In this document: piece by piece, positions 8,221 to 15,734 of the stretch | Layout: each line of letters opens with the position of its first letter | Numbering within the stretch: position 1 is the first letter of the stretch | DNA from: Gemmatimonadota bacterium | GTDB taxonomy: Bacteria; Gemmatimonadota; Gemmatimonadetes; Longimicrobiales; Gaopeijiaceae | Direction: 5' to 3' | Assembly: GCA_024638325.1 (NCBI GenBank) | Contig: JAHEKM010000013.1 | Location: forward strand, 1-39,586 | Length of the DNA: 39,586 nt | Notes under the pieces: generated by a model | What the model saw: only the letters and a program-made list of their open reading frames with translations | The model's database searches: none | What the model was told of the DNA's origin: nothing | Position numbers and translations under genes: made by a program

Positions 8221-9588
8221 CTAGTCGTCGCTGACCGGGCGGTCGTTCGCCTCACGCTCGGCGAGCAGCCGCTGATAGCCCTCCTCGTCCAGGTGCGTGA
8301 TGCCGAACCATCCGTGCCCCATCTCGTCCGCGGTGCGGGCGCCGTAGTTGACCCACTGGTCCGGATCGGGGTTGTTCGGGTTGTCGGCCGTGTTGTCGTA
8401 CCAGTTCTTCTGGATGATGACCGCGCCCGCGGGAATCAGCGGAGCCACGTTCTCCTCGTAGATGTGGCTCAGGTGCCACGTAGCGCTCCAATCGGAGATC
8501 ATGCTGATCGTCTCGGTGCGGCTCGTCTCCGGATAGAAGACCTCGACGGAGGCGGCGCGCAGGCGCAGGTGCCCGTGAGGCTGCCAGCTGTCGATGCGAA
8601 TCGGGTGATCGAAGACGTCGTAGCCCTGCGTCATGACCTTGCTGTTCGGCGGGATCAGCATCTCGGTCTGGCCTTCCTCGAAGCCCATGTACGCGAGCTC
8701 CTGCTCGTACTCGTACTCGTAGTCCTCGGGGTAGAGCCAGAGGCCGAGCTCGACCGTGTTGTCCTCGAGTACCGCATTGGGTGCGGTTGCGCCTAGCCCA
8801 CCAGGGAAGAGATGGATGTCCCACAGGACTTCGGTGTTCGCACCGATCCGGCGGCACACGCCCTCGGGCATGATCTCGCCGAGCTTGCCCATGGCGTACT
8901 CGGTGGCGCGCGACTCGCGCTGCACGGTACCGTCCTCGCGGGGCGTCTGCAGGTTGGCGATCGCGTGGTGCACGACCGTGGCCGAGCCAGGGCCGGGCTT
9001 CACCTGGACGGCGCGAATGCAGCGGTCCACAGTGAGCCCCGAAGGAACGACCGGGCGGTGCCACATGTCGTTTCCGTCGGCCGGGACGTCGATCGGCACG
9101 GATGGGACCACCAGGTCCGGCGAGCCGAACAGCTCGGTGAACGACCACTCCTCGGGGTTCGGCATCGCCGGCACCGAAGGCACCGCCGAGGCGTCGCCGA
9201 GCGGCGCGCCCTGGTCGACCCAGTCGAGGACGGTCTGGATCTCGTCGAGCGAGAGGCGCCAATCCTCCTGGAGCTCCTGGATTCCGATGTTCCGGTCGTA
9301 TGCGTAGGGCGGCATGAGGCCGTTACCGACCTGATACCGAATACGCTGCGCGTACCGGCGCACGTCCTCGTAGCTGGTGAGGTTCATGGGCCCGATGCCG
9401 CCTTCGCGGTGGCACACGGTGCAGTTCTGATAGATGATGTCCGCGACTTCACCACTGAAGGTGACGTCTCGCGCGTCGTCGGCCGAAGCGAACTGCTGGG
9501 CCTGCACGTCGGACTGGATGACGAAGGCCGCGATCAGCGCCGCCGCGCCCGCGATCCAGGTCCGTGTAGCCGTTCCGGATGTGACCAT
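8221..9588 (-). CDS. Periplasmic cytochrome c-copper monooxygenase fusion (PHM/DBH-like)
   Basis: A secreted 455-residue protein with two parts. After a signal peptide (cleaved near residue 30, VQA-QQ) comes a short cytochrome c domain with CTVCH (Cys56, Cys59, His60) and a likely axial Met92 in GLMPPY. The rest resembles copper type II ascorbate-dependent monooxygenases such as peptidylglycine alpha-hydroxylating monooxygenase (PHM). All six copper-ligand positions appear conserved: His207-His208 (VVHHAI) and His259 (DIHLFPGG) for one copper, His338-x-His340 (PHGH) and Met423 (ADEMGHG) for the other, with PHM-like spacing. Presumably the haem delivers electrons in place of ascorbate for C-H hydroxylation; the substrate is unknown. 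AGGAGAGG precedes the ATG. A secreted protein gene lies 91 bases upstream on the same strand. Confidence 0.85.
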   Translation of the reverse strand: MVTSGTATRTWIAGAAALIAAFVIQSDVQAQQFASADDARDVTFSGEVADIIYQNCTVCHREGGIGPMNLTSYEDVRRYAQRIRYQVGNGLMPPYAYDRNIGIQELQEDWRLSLDEIQTVLDWVDQGAPLGDASAVPSVPAMPNPEEWSFTELFGSPDLVVPSVPIDVPADGNDMWHRPVVPSGLTVDRCIRAVQVKPGPGSATVVHHAIANLQTPREDGTVQRESRATEYAMGKLGEIMPEGVCRRIGANTEVLWDIHLFPGGLGATAPNAVLEDNTVELGLWLYPEDYEYEYEQELAYMGFEEGQTEMLIPPNSKVMTQGYDVFDHPIRIDSWQPHGHLRLRAASVEVFYPETSRTETISMISDWSATWHLSHIYEENVAPLIPAGAVIIQKNWYDNTADNPNNPDPDQWVNYGARTADEMGHGWFGITHLDEEGYQRLLAEREANDRPVSDD

Positions 9589-9679
9589 GATCCTCTCCTG
9601 TCATGCTCGGGTGGAACGCTTTAATTAATGATGGCTCAGCCGGACGACACGCAAGCCGGTCGAGTTCGATCTCGCTTGT

Positions 9680-10600
9680 CTACTGAGTGACGACGACCGT
9701 CTGATAGGCGTTGGTCCAGCAGCACTGGTCGCCGGCCGAGCTGTCCGGGGCGCCCCAGTTGTCGGCGCGGACCAGAATCACGTACTCGCCGGGCGCGGGG
9801 AAGCGCGCGATGACTTGCGCGGTGCCCCTGAGGCCGTCCAGCGTCACCTGGTCGGCCGGGGGTGGGCTGCCGGAGCCGCCGGCCGCCGGCTCGGGCGACG
9901 ACGGGTGGCGCTCGTACGTGACCTCGCCGGGCGGGCCGCTGTACTTGAACCAAGACACCCGCACCGGCACGCCTTCGTCGAAGCGACGGTCGTTCGGATC
10001 CCGCACCGAGGGATCGTCCACGTTCACCGTGAGCGTCACCGGCTGCCCCACCGACCCCCTGAGCGTTTCGGAGGCGCGGATGCCCTCGGGCCCCTGGCGG
10101 GCCGAGCTCTCGGAGCTGAACCAGACCCGCGGCGCCATGCTGCCGTGTGGGCGCGGAAGCCAGTCGAGCTGGTAGGCCGGCGCCGTCGTGCGGCCCGGCA
10201 CTTTATACGTTTGGCCGTCCCCCGGCGTGATGTACCACCAGATGTCCTCATCGCGGGCCGAGGCCGGGATCGTCACGGCGAACGTGCCACGATGGCGGCT
10301 CCCGTGGAACGTCGTGGGCTGCGCGCCGTTGAACTGCTCCGGTTCGATATAGTTGCGCTCACCGTGGGGAATCTCGACGACCTGGTTCGGATTCCGATTG
10401 AGGTATCCGAACGAGATCGTGAAGCTGCCGTCCCCGTTGTCGTACCACCCCTCCATGAAAGGCACGACCTGCCGGCCCGTGTCGGGCTGGGGTGCGTTCT
10501 GCCAGGGATCGATCTGGGCCTGGAGGGACGTGGTGCCCGCGGACGTGCTCCACATGACGAGTGCGAACGCGGCTCCAGCGACGGTCGGGCGATGCGGCAT
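9680..10600 (-). CDS. Secreted protein of unknown function, upstream partner of the monooxygenase
   Basis: I do not recognise a named family. The 306-residue product has a signal peptide (residues 1 to about 30, ending LQAQ) and no further membrane segment, so it is probably periplasmic. The N-terminal half is rich in Trp and Tyr (GWYDNGDGSFTISFGYLNRN, DIWWYITPGDG). The C-terminal half looks like an immunoglobulin- or PKD-type beta sandwich (VGQPVTLTVNVDD, APGEYVILVRADNWG) and ends with a vicinal DQCCW cysteine pair. AAGGAG lies eight bases before the ATG. It is transcribed toward the copper monooxygenase gene with a 91-base gap, so a shared transcript and function are plausible but unproven. 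Confidence 0.8.
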   Translation of the reverse strand: MPHRPTVAGAAFALVMWSTSAGTTSLQAQIDPWQNAPQPDTGRQVVPFMEGWYDNGDGSFTISFGYLNRNPNQVVEIPHGERNYIEPEQFNGAQPTTFHGSRHRGTFAVTIPASARDEDIWWYITPGDGQTYKVPGRTTAPAYQLDWLPRPHGSMAPRVWFSSESSARQGPEGIRASETLRGSVGQPVTLTVNVDDPSVRDPNDRRFDEGVPVRVSWFKYSGPPGEVTYERHPSSPEPAAGGSGSPPPADQVTLDGLRGTAQVIARFPAPGEYVILVRADNWGAPDSSAGDQCCWTNAYQTVVVTQ

Positions 10601-10781
10601 GCGGTGCTCCTTCAGGGACGCTCGAGGGTCCAGATGTAGGCTTGTCTCCGAGAGGTCGCGAAGAAAATACGGCGCCTCGCTCTGAGCGCGAGTCCTTGGC
10701 CGTGAGAAGCCGTGCCTCGATTCGCGTCTTCGCTGTTAGACTTCGCGCGAATCGCGACAACTGGAGCAGGACGAAGGCGCG

Positions 10782-12266
10782 TTGAGCCAGCCGACAGACC
10801 AGAGGGGCATGCCCGGTACGGCCGGGCGCGGCGCCGGCCCCAGGTCGGGGTCGGGCCACGACACCACCTCCGGGCCCATCCTCGGGGTCCTCGTCCGACT
10901 CGCGATCCCCATCGTCGCGACCAACATCTTCCAGTCCTTGTACCAGCTGATCGACACCTTCTGGGTTGGACGGCTCGGTGCGGATGCGGTCGCAGCGGTC
11001 TCGCTGTCCTTCCCCATCCTGTTCTTCATGATCTCCGCCGGCGGCGGCATGTCGATCGCCGGAGCGGTGCTCGTCGCTCAGATGTTCGGTTCGGGAGACC
11101 AGCGGGCAGTCGACCACGCGGCTGCTCAGACCCTCGCGGTCGTGGGCGTCGTATCGGTGGTACTTTCCGTAGCCGGTTACCTGCTGAGTGCTCCGTTGGT
11201 GGCCTTCTTCGGGCCCGAGGCGAATGTCGAACAGCTGGCCGTGGGCTACCTCCAGGTGTCCTTCCTCGGGTTGGTGGCCGTGTTCGTCTACTTCGTCTTT
11301 CAGGCGCTGCTACGGGGCGTGGGTGACGTCAAGACGCCGATGATCGTGGTCGCCGGGACGGTGGTGCTGAACTTCTTCCTGGACCCATTGCTGATTCTGG
11401 GCTGGGGGCCGGTACCCGCGTTCGGTGTGGCGGGGGCCGCGTGGGCGACCATCGGGTCGCAGGGGCTGGCCGGGGTGGTCGGCATGGTCGTCCTCTTCAG
11501 CGGCCGCTACGGAATCCACCTGCGGTTGGCCGACATGGTCCCAGATCGGACCATGGTGAACAAGATCCTCAAGCTCGGCATCCCCTCATCGGTCGAGCAG
11601 TCCACGCGGGCACTGGGCATCGCGGTCATGATGCTGTTGGTCGCCTCGTTCGGTACGACGGTCATCGCCTCGTATGGCATCGGAGCGAGGATTCTGTCGT
11701 TCGTGATCATTCCGGCGATGGGGCTGTCGATGGCCACGTCCACCGTGGTCGGCCAGAACGTCGGTGCGGTCCAGGACGACAGGGCGCGAGCCGCGGCCAA
11801 GATCGGCATGTGGGCCGGCTTCTGGGGACTCACCGGGGCCGGGGCGGTTTTGTGGCTCTTCGCCGAGCCCATTACGGCTGCGTTCGTTCCCGGCGAGCCC
11901 GAGGTCATCCAGCTCGGGACCCACTTCATGCGCATCATGGCGCCCGCGTTCGGGTTCTTCGGCATCCAGATGGTCATGAGCGGGGCGCTGGCCGGTGGCG
12001 GCAACACCGTGGCCGCGATGGCGCTGTCCATACTGGCGTTCTGGGTGCTCCGCTTCCCGGTGGCGTGGGTGCTCTCCGTCCCCGGTGGCATGGGGCCGGA
12101 CGGCATCTTCTGGTCGTTCCCGATCTCCAACGTCCTGGCCGGGGGACTCGCGGTGGCGTGGTTCGTCCGGGGAAGTTGGATCCGCAGGGTCGTGGACGAG
12201 GACGCCGCGCTGGTGGAAGCCGTGCGCGAGGAGGCGATCGTGGAGGAGGCGGTGGGCGAGGGCTGA
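10782..12266 (+). CDS. MATE-family multidrug/cation antiporter
   Basis: An inner-membrane exporter of about 12 helices that extrudes drugs or metabolites in exchange for Na+ or H+. The first helix block (LVRLAIPIVATNIFQSLYQL followed by IDTFWVGRLGADAVAAVSLS) is a textbook MATE signature. It is mirrored in the second half by LGIPSSVEQSTRALGI and by VVGQNVGAVQDDRARAAAKI. Length 494 is slightly above the usual 440-470 because of a polar N-terminal tail of about 30 residues and an acidic C-terminal tail. The TTG start at 10782 has AGGACGAAGG upstream; an ATG at 10809 is an alternative. No regulator is adjacent. The neighbouring genes are unrelated and it appears monocistronic. Confidence 0.93.
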   Translation: MSQPTDQRGMPGTAGRGAGPRSGSGHDTTSGPILGVLVRLAIPIVATNIFQSLYQLIDTFWVGRLGADAVAAVSLSFPILFFMISAGGGMSIAGAVLVAQMFGSGDQRAVDHAAAQTLAVVGVVSVVLSVAGYLLSAPLVAFFGPEANVEQLAVGYLQVSFLGLVAVFVYFVFQALLRGVGDVKTPMIVVAGTVVLNFFLDPLLILGWGPVPAFGVAGAAWATIGSQGLAGVVGMVVLFSGRYGIHLRLADMVPDRTMVNKILKLGIPSSVEQSTRALGIAVMMLLVASFGTTVIASYGIGARILSFVIIPAMGLSMATSTVVGQNVGAVQDDRARAAAKIGMWAGFWGLTGAGAVLWLFAEPITAAFVPGEPEVIQLGTHFMRIMAPAFGFFGIQMVMSGALAGGGNTVAAMALSILAFWVLRFPVAWVLSVPGGMGPDGIFWSFPISNVLAGGLAVAWFVRGSWIRRVVDEDAALVEAVREEAIVEEAVGEG

Positions 12267-12326
12267 GACGTAGTCTCCGCGGTCACACCTTGCGTGGCTC
12301 CTAACGTCGGGCGGAGTTTGAGGCCG

Positions 12327-12343
12327 CGCCGGCCCCGCCGGCG
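12327..12343 (+). terminator. Short GC hairpin after the MATE gene
   Basis: CGCCGGC and GCCGGCG surround a three-base loop, 60 bases after the MATE stop and 32 bases before the cytochrome c start. No T-run follows, so termination is uncertain; it could equally be part of the cytochrome leader. Confidence 0.3.
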
Positions 12344-12375
12344 TTCGCCACGAAGACGATCGAGCCGGAGAACTC

Positions 12376-13158
12376 ATGCGATTACTCCTTCGCTCCGCTG
12401 CCTGCGGGGCCTTTGCTTGCGCGCTGTTGCAAGGTGCCCCTGACGAGGCGTCGGCCCAACTCGCGGACCACCAGTACACGAGCGCTGCCGTGGAGGCAGG
12501 ATCCCGCCTGTACGTGTCCGAGTGCGCGCTCTGCCACGGACCCCAGGGCGACCGCGTCGACGGCGTCGACCTTCGGCGGGGCCAGTTCCGGGCCGTGCAG
12601 TCCGACGACGACCTCCGTCGCATCATCACGGTGGGTGTGGACGACTCCCGCATGCCCGCCTTCGACTTCTCGGCGGCCGAGCTCGACGCCGTGGTCGCCT
12701 ACATCCGTGCCGGGTTCGATCCGGAGGGTGTCGCGGTACGGATCGGCGACCCCGCGCGCGGGGCGGAAGTGTTCAACGAGGCTGGCGACTGCTCGTCCTG
12801 CCACCGCGTGAACGGAGTCGGACCCCGCACGGCGCCCGACCTGAGCGACATCGGCGCCATCCGGACGCCGGCCTCCTTGCAGCGCTCTCTCCTGGACCCC
12901 TACACCGCGCTCCTGCCGATCAATAGACCGGTCATGGCGTTGACCCGGGAGGGCGAGATGATCCGTGGCCGGAGATTGAACGAGGACACCTACTCGGTTC
13001 AGCTCATCGATTCAAACGGGCGTCTTCGCTCACTCGTCAAAGAGGACCTCGTCGACTTCGAGATCAGCCGCACGCCGACGCATGAGCCGACCTCCCTGTC
13101 CGGCGACCAGGTCGCGGACGTCGTCGGCTATCTACTTTCTCTGAGGGGCATCCAATGA
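12376..13158 (+). CDS. Periplasmic dihaem cytochrome c, electron acceptor of the quinoprotein dehydrogenase
   Basis: A 260-residue secreted protein with two c-type haem sites. A signal peptide ends near SAQ (residue 28). The first domain has CALCH (Cys50, Cys53, His54) with Met93 as likely sixth ligand (SRMPAF). The second has CSSCH (Cys139, Cys142, His143) with a later Met near 187 or in the EGEM turn. The stop codon overlaps the ATG of the PQQ dehydrogenase (ATGA at 13155), so the two are translationally coupled and very probably form one electron-transfer unit: alcohol to PQQ to cytochrome c to oxidase. GGAG precedes the ATG. The C-terminal domain (GPDLSDIG, RSLLDP, DQVADVVGYLLSL) is typical of cytochromes paired with quinoproteins. 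Confidence 0.93.
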   Translation: MRLLLRSAACGAFACALLQGAPDEASAQLADHQYTSAAVEAGSRLYVSECALCHGPQGDRVDGVDLRRGQFRAVQSDDDLRRIITVGVDDSRMPAFDFSAAELDAVVAYIRAGFDPEGVAVRIGDPARGAEVFNEAGDCSSCHRVNGVGPRTAPDLSDIGAIRTPASLQRSLLDPYTALLPINRPVMALTREGEMIRGRRLNEDTYSVQLIDSNGRLRSLVKEDLVDFEISRTPTHEPTSLSGDQVADVVGYLLSLRGIQ

Positions 13159-14813
13159 AGACGACCCGTCTCTTCCTGTCGGCAGCCCTTCTCGTCGGGC
13201 TTGCCCTCGCACCGGCGAATGTCGACGCGCAGGTCTCGTACGAGCGCATCCTCAACGCCGCCGACGATCCCGGAAACTGGCTGACGTACAACGGGACGTA
13301 CTCCAGCCAGCGGTACAGCCAGCTGGCTCAGATCACGCCCGCCAACGTCGACGACCTCGAGCTCAAGTGGATGCTGCCCAACCAGGTCTTCGGTGCGTGG
13401 CAATCGAACCCGATCGTCGTCGACGGCATCATGTACGTGACCCAGCGTCCGAACGACGTGATGGCGGTCGACGTGGCCACGGGTCGTGTCTTCTGGCTGT
13501 ACAGACATACGAACGCCCCCAATGCACTGGTGTGCTGTGGCGCCAACAACCGGGGCGTGGCGATCCTGGAGGACAAGCTCTTCATGGGCACGCTCGACGC
13601 CCACCTGGTCGCCATCGATCGGATCAACGGTCAGCCGCTGTGGAAGACCGAGGTCGGGGACGTGAACCTGGCCTACTCGATCACCATGGCGCCCCTCGTG
13701 GTGAAGGACAAAGTGCTGGTGGGCGTGGGTGGCGGTGAGTTCGGCATCCGCGGCTACGTGGCCGCGTATGACGCGGATACCGGAGAGGAGGCTTGGCGGT
13801 TCTATACGATCCCGGGGCCCGGCGAGCCCGGTCACGACACGTGGGAGGGCGACGACTGGGAGCACGGCGGCGCGCCGGTCTGGATCACCGGCTCCTTCGA
13901 TCCCGACCTCAACCTGACCTATTGGGGAGTGGGGAACCCGGGTCCGGACTGGAACGCGGAGCAGCGTCCGGGCGACAACCTCTACTCCGACGCGGTCGTC
14001 GCGCTCGACGCCGATACGGGCGAACTGGTCTGGCACTTCCAGTTCACCCCTAACGACGGCTACGACTACGACGCGGTGCAGGTGCCGGTGCTGGCCGACA
14101 TGCAGTGGGAGGGGGAGCAGCGCCGCCTGATGCTGTGGGCCAACAGGAACGGCTACTTCTACGTCCTCGATCGTGAGACGGGGGAGTTCCTCTCCGGTGA
14201 GCCGTACGTCCGTGTGAACTGGTCGAGCGGGCTCGACCAGAACGGCAGGCCCATCCCGACGCCGCAGCCCGAGGGGATGCCGACCTGGCCCGGCAATCAG
14301 GGCGGCACCAACTGGTACCCACCCTCGTTCAGCCCCCGCACGGGCCTCTTCTATTTCGCCGCGTGGGAGGACTACGCGACGATCTACCGGCCGGAGGAGT
14401 CCGAGTACCAGCCGGGTCGCGCGTTTCTGGGCGGTGGCTTCGATGTGCTGACTCCAGCGCCTGGAGCCCCCGGCGTGGGCATCGGCCGGACGAACCCGAT
14501 CAACAACTGGACGGACGAGGTCGGGCACGCGGCGGTCATCGCCATGGACCCGCTGACGAGCCAGCCCCGGTGGAAGTACGAGCAGTTCGACGTCAGCGAC
14601 AGCGGCATGCTCACGACCGCCTCGGACCTCCTGTTCACGGGCGGACGAGAGGGGCACTTCCACGCCCTCGATGCACGCACCGGCGAGCTCCTTTGGAGGG
14701 CCAGCCTGGGCGGCCAGATCGTGATGGCGCCCGTGACGTATCTGGTCGACGGCCAACAGTACATCTCGGTCATCTCCGGTAACTCGCTGGTGACGTTCGG
14801 GCTCCGCGACTGA
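13155..14813 (+). CDS. PQQ-dependent alcohol dehydrogenase with lanthanide-type metal site
   Basis: A periplasmic eight-bladed quinoprotein of the methanol/ethanol dehydrogenase family that oxidises an alcohol or aldehyde with pyrroloquinoline quinone. It has a signal peptide (1 to about 25), the vicinal disulfide pair Cys127-Cys128 (VCCGANNRG), metal ligands Glu195 (GGGEFGIRG) and Asn261 (GNPGPDWN), and the catalytic Asp304. Asp306 lies two residues later (YDYD). An Asp at this i+2 position marks lanthanide-dependent XoxF-type enzymes, whereas calcium-dependent MxaF has Ala. Blade repeats such as ALDADTGELVW and ALDARTGELLW are plain. At 552 residues it lacks a C-terminal cytochrome domain, which the coupled upstream cytochrome gene supplies instead. 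No PQQ synthesis genes lie in the window. Substrate not predictable. Confidence 0.94.
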   Translation: MKTTRLFLSAALLVGLALAPANVDAQVSYERILNAADDPGNWLTYNGTYSSQRYSQLAQITPANVDDLELKWMLPNQVFGAWQSNPIVVDGIMYVTQRPNDVMAVDVATGRVFWLYRHTNAPNALVCCGANNRGVAILEDKLFMGTLDAHLVAIDRINGQPLWKTEVGDVNLAYSITMAPLVVKDKVLVGVGGGEFGIRGYVAAYDADTGEEAWRFYTIPGPGEPGHDTWEGDDWEHGGAPVWITGSFDPDLNLTYWGVGNPGPDWNAEQRPGDNLYSDAVVALDADTGELVWHFQFTPNDGYDYDAVQVPVLADMQWEGEQRRLMLWANRNGYFYVLDRETGEFLSGEPYVRVNWSSGLDQNGRPIPTPQPEGMPTWPGNQGGTNWYPPSFSPRTGLFYFAAWEDYATIYRPEESEYQPGRAFLGGGFDVLTPAPGAPGVGIGRTNPINNWTDEVGHAAVIAMDPLTSQPRWKYEQFDVSDSGMLTTASDLLFTGGREGHFHALDARTGELLWRASLGGQIVMAPVTYLVDGQQYISVISGNSLVTFGLRD

Positions 14814-14819
14814 CCGATC

Positions 14820-14854
14820 GCGGCCGCCGCGGCGAGCAGTCGTCCGGCGGCCGC
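14820..14854 (+). terminator. GC-rich hairpin after the dehydrogenase operon
   Basis: Perfect ten-base arms GCGGCCGCCG and CGGCGGCCGC are separated by 15 bases, beginning seven bases after the dehydrogenase stop. There is no downstream T-run. It probably ends or stabilises the cytochrome-dehydrogenase transcript; termination efficiency is uncertain. Confidence 0.5.
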
Positions 14855-14931
14855 GTCCTACGTGTCCGTTTAGCTTGCGGACGGGGAGGTCCACCTAGTA
14901 TCAAGGTGCAACCTTCCAACCAGGAGCCATC

Positions 14932-15459
14932 ATGGCATCACGTGCGGTCGTCATCGCACTGGCAGTACTCACGCTGGGCATCTTCCCTGTCCAGACTTCG
15001 GCCCAGGCCGAGGCCAGCCCGGACCGGGGCGGTTTCACCATGCTCCTTGCGCTCGGCGTCGGTCGTCAGAACGACCTCGCGCTTCCCGAGGCCAAGACGG
15101 CGCTCGCGGGCCTGAACCTGGGGCTGGGCGCATTTCTGACCGACGACCTCGCGCTTTGGTTCCGCGCGTCGGGCACCACGGCCGACTACGACGTCTTCCA
15201 GCAGACGTCCGGTGTGGGTGCCCCGGTGCTCCAGTACTGGGTGAACGACAAGTTCAACATCGAAGGAGGAGTCGGGGTCGGCTTCTGGACCATCGAGGAC
15301 ACGAACGAGGCAGGGCTCGGGGTCATGGCCGGACTCGGCTTCGTGATCTTCAACTCGGGCCGCCACAACCTGCAGATCGGCGTGGAGTACGCAGGCGCGT
15401 TCATGGAGCCGGAAACGATCCACAACATGGGGCTGACCTTCGGTTGGCAGCTGCTGTAG
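14932..15459 (+). CDS. Small outer-membrane beta-barrel protein
   Basis: A 175-residue secreted protein with AGGAG five bases before its ATG. A signal peptide (about 1-25, ending TSAQA) is followed by alternating amphipathic strands: GFTMLLALGVG, LAGLNLGLGAFLTDDLALWFRASG, FNIEGGVGVGFWTIED, GLGVMAGLGFVIF, HNLQIGVEYAGAF, and a C-terminal LTFGWQLL. This is the pattern of an eight-stranded OmpA/OmpW-fold barrel. There is no peptidoglycan-binding domain. No closer family is recognised. It stands downstream of the quinoprotein operon behind a hairpin, so it is probably independent. A very stable hairpin follows 24 bases after the stop. Confidence 0.82.
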   Translation: MASRAVVIALAVLTLGIFPVQTSAQAEASPDRGGFTMLLALGVGRQNDLALPEAKTALAGLNLGLGAFLTDDLALWFRASGTTADYDVFQQTSGVGAPVLQYWVNDKFNIEGGVGVGFWTIEDTNEAGLGVMAGLGFVIFNSGRHNLQIGVEYAGAFMEPETIHNMGLTFGWQLL

Positions 15460-15483
15460 ATCGGTCGATGCCGGCGATGCACA

Positions 15484-15521
15484 GGGGGGCCGTCCGGTGA
15501 ACGAGTACCGGGCGGCCCCCC
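15484..15521 (+). other. 15-bp stem burying the start codon of the CPXCG gene
   Basis: Arms GGGGGGCCGTCCGGT (15484-15498) and ACCGGGCGGCCCCCC (15507-15521) pair over all 15 positions with one G-U pair; the loop is eight bases. It starts 24 bases after the barrel gene stop and could be that gene's terminator, although no T-run follows. The proposed GTG start of the CPXCG gene (15497-15499) lies at the top of the stem, so the ribosome site would be sequestered. Confidence 0.75.
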
Positions 15522-15706
15522 GCGTCGTGGAGCACGGTTTCGGATGCCCCTACTGCGGGGAGCCGATCACCATGCTTCTGGAGCCCGACGTGGGCATGCA
15601 GCAGTACGTCGAAGACTGCGAGGTGTGTTGCAATCCCATCGCCCTTCGCTTCGAGATCGAGGAAGGGATGGTGGTGGCCTTCGACGCCGAGCCGATCGAG
15701 CAGTAG
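15497..15706 (+). CDS. CPXCG-motif cysteine-rich protein (zinc-ribbon-like)
   Basis: A 69-residue cytoplasmic protein with the family signature: CPYCGEP near the N-terminus and EDCEVCCNPI about 25 residues later, enough to bind one zinc ion. This matches the CPXCG cysteine-rich family (Pfam 14255), whose role is not established. The GTG at 15497 gives a short polar lead (NEYRAAPRVVEHGFG) but lies inside a strong hairpin and has no clear ribosome site. A second in-frame GTG at 15527 would give 59 residues, nearer the usual family size, also without a good site. Which start is used is therefore open. The gene converges with the propeller lipoprotein gene, 28 bases between stops. Confidence 0.85.
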   Translation: MNEYRAAPRVVEHGFGCPYCGEPITMLLEPDVGMQQYVEDCEVCCNPIALRFEIEEGMVVAFDAEPIEQ

Positions 15707-15734
15707 CGGACACCGGGGGTCCGCGGCTGGCCGG

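Noticed and set aside
12327-12343. Riboswitch-like structure before the cytochrome c gene
   Set aside because: It is only a seven-base hairpin with no conserved aptamer elements.
13128-14894. Long open frame (588 codons) antisense to the quinoprotein dehydrogenase
   Set aside because: The sense strand carries an unmistakable PQQ dehydrogenase. The antisense product has low-complexity His/Arg/Val composition and no ribosome site.
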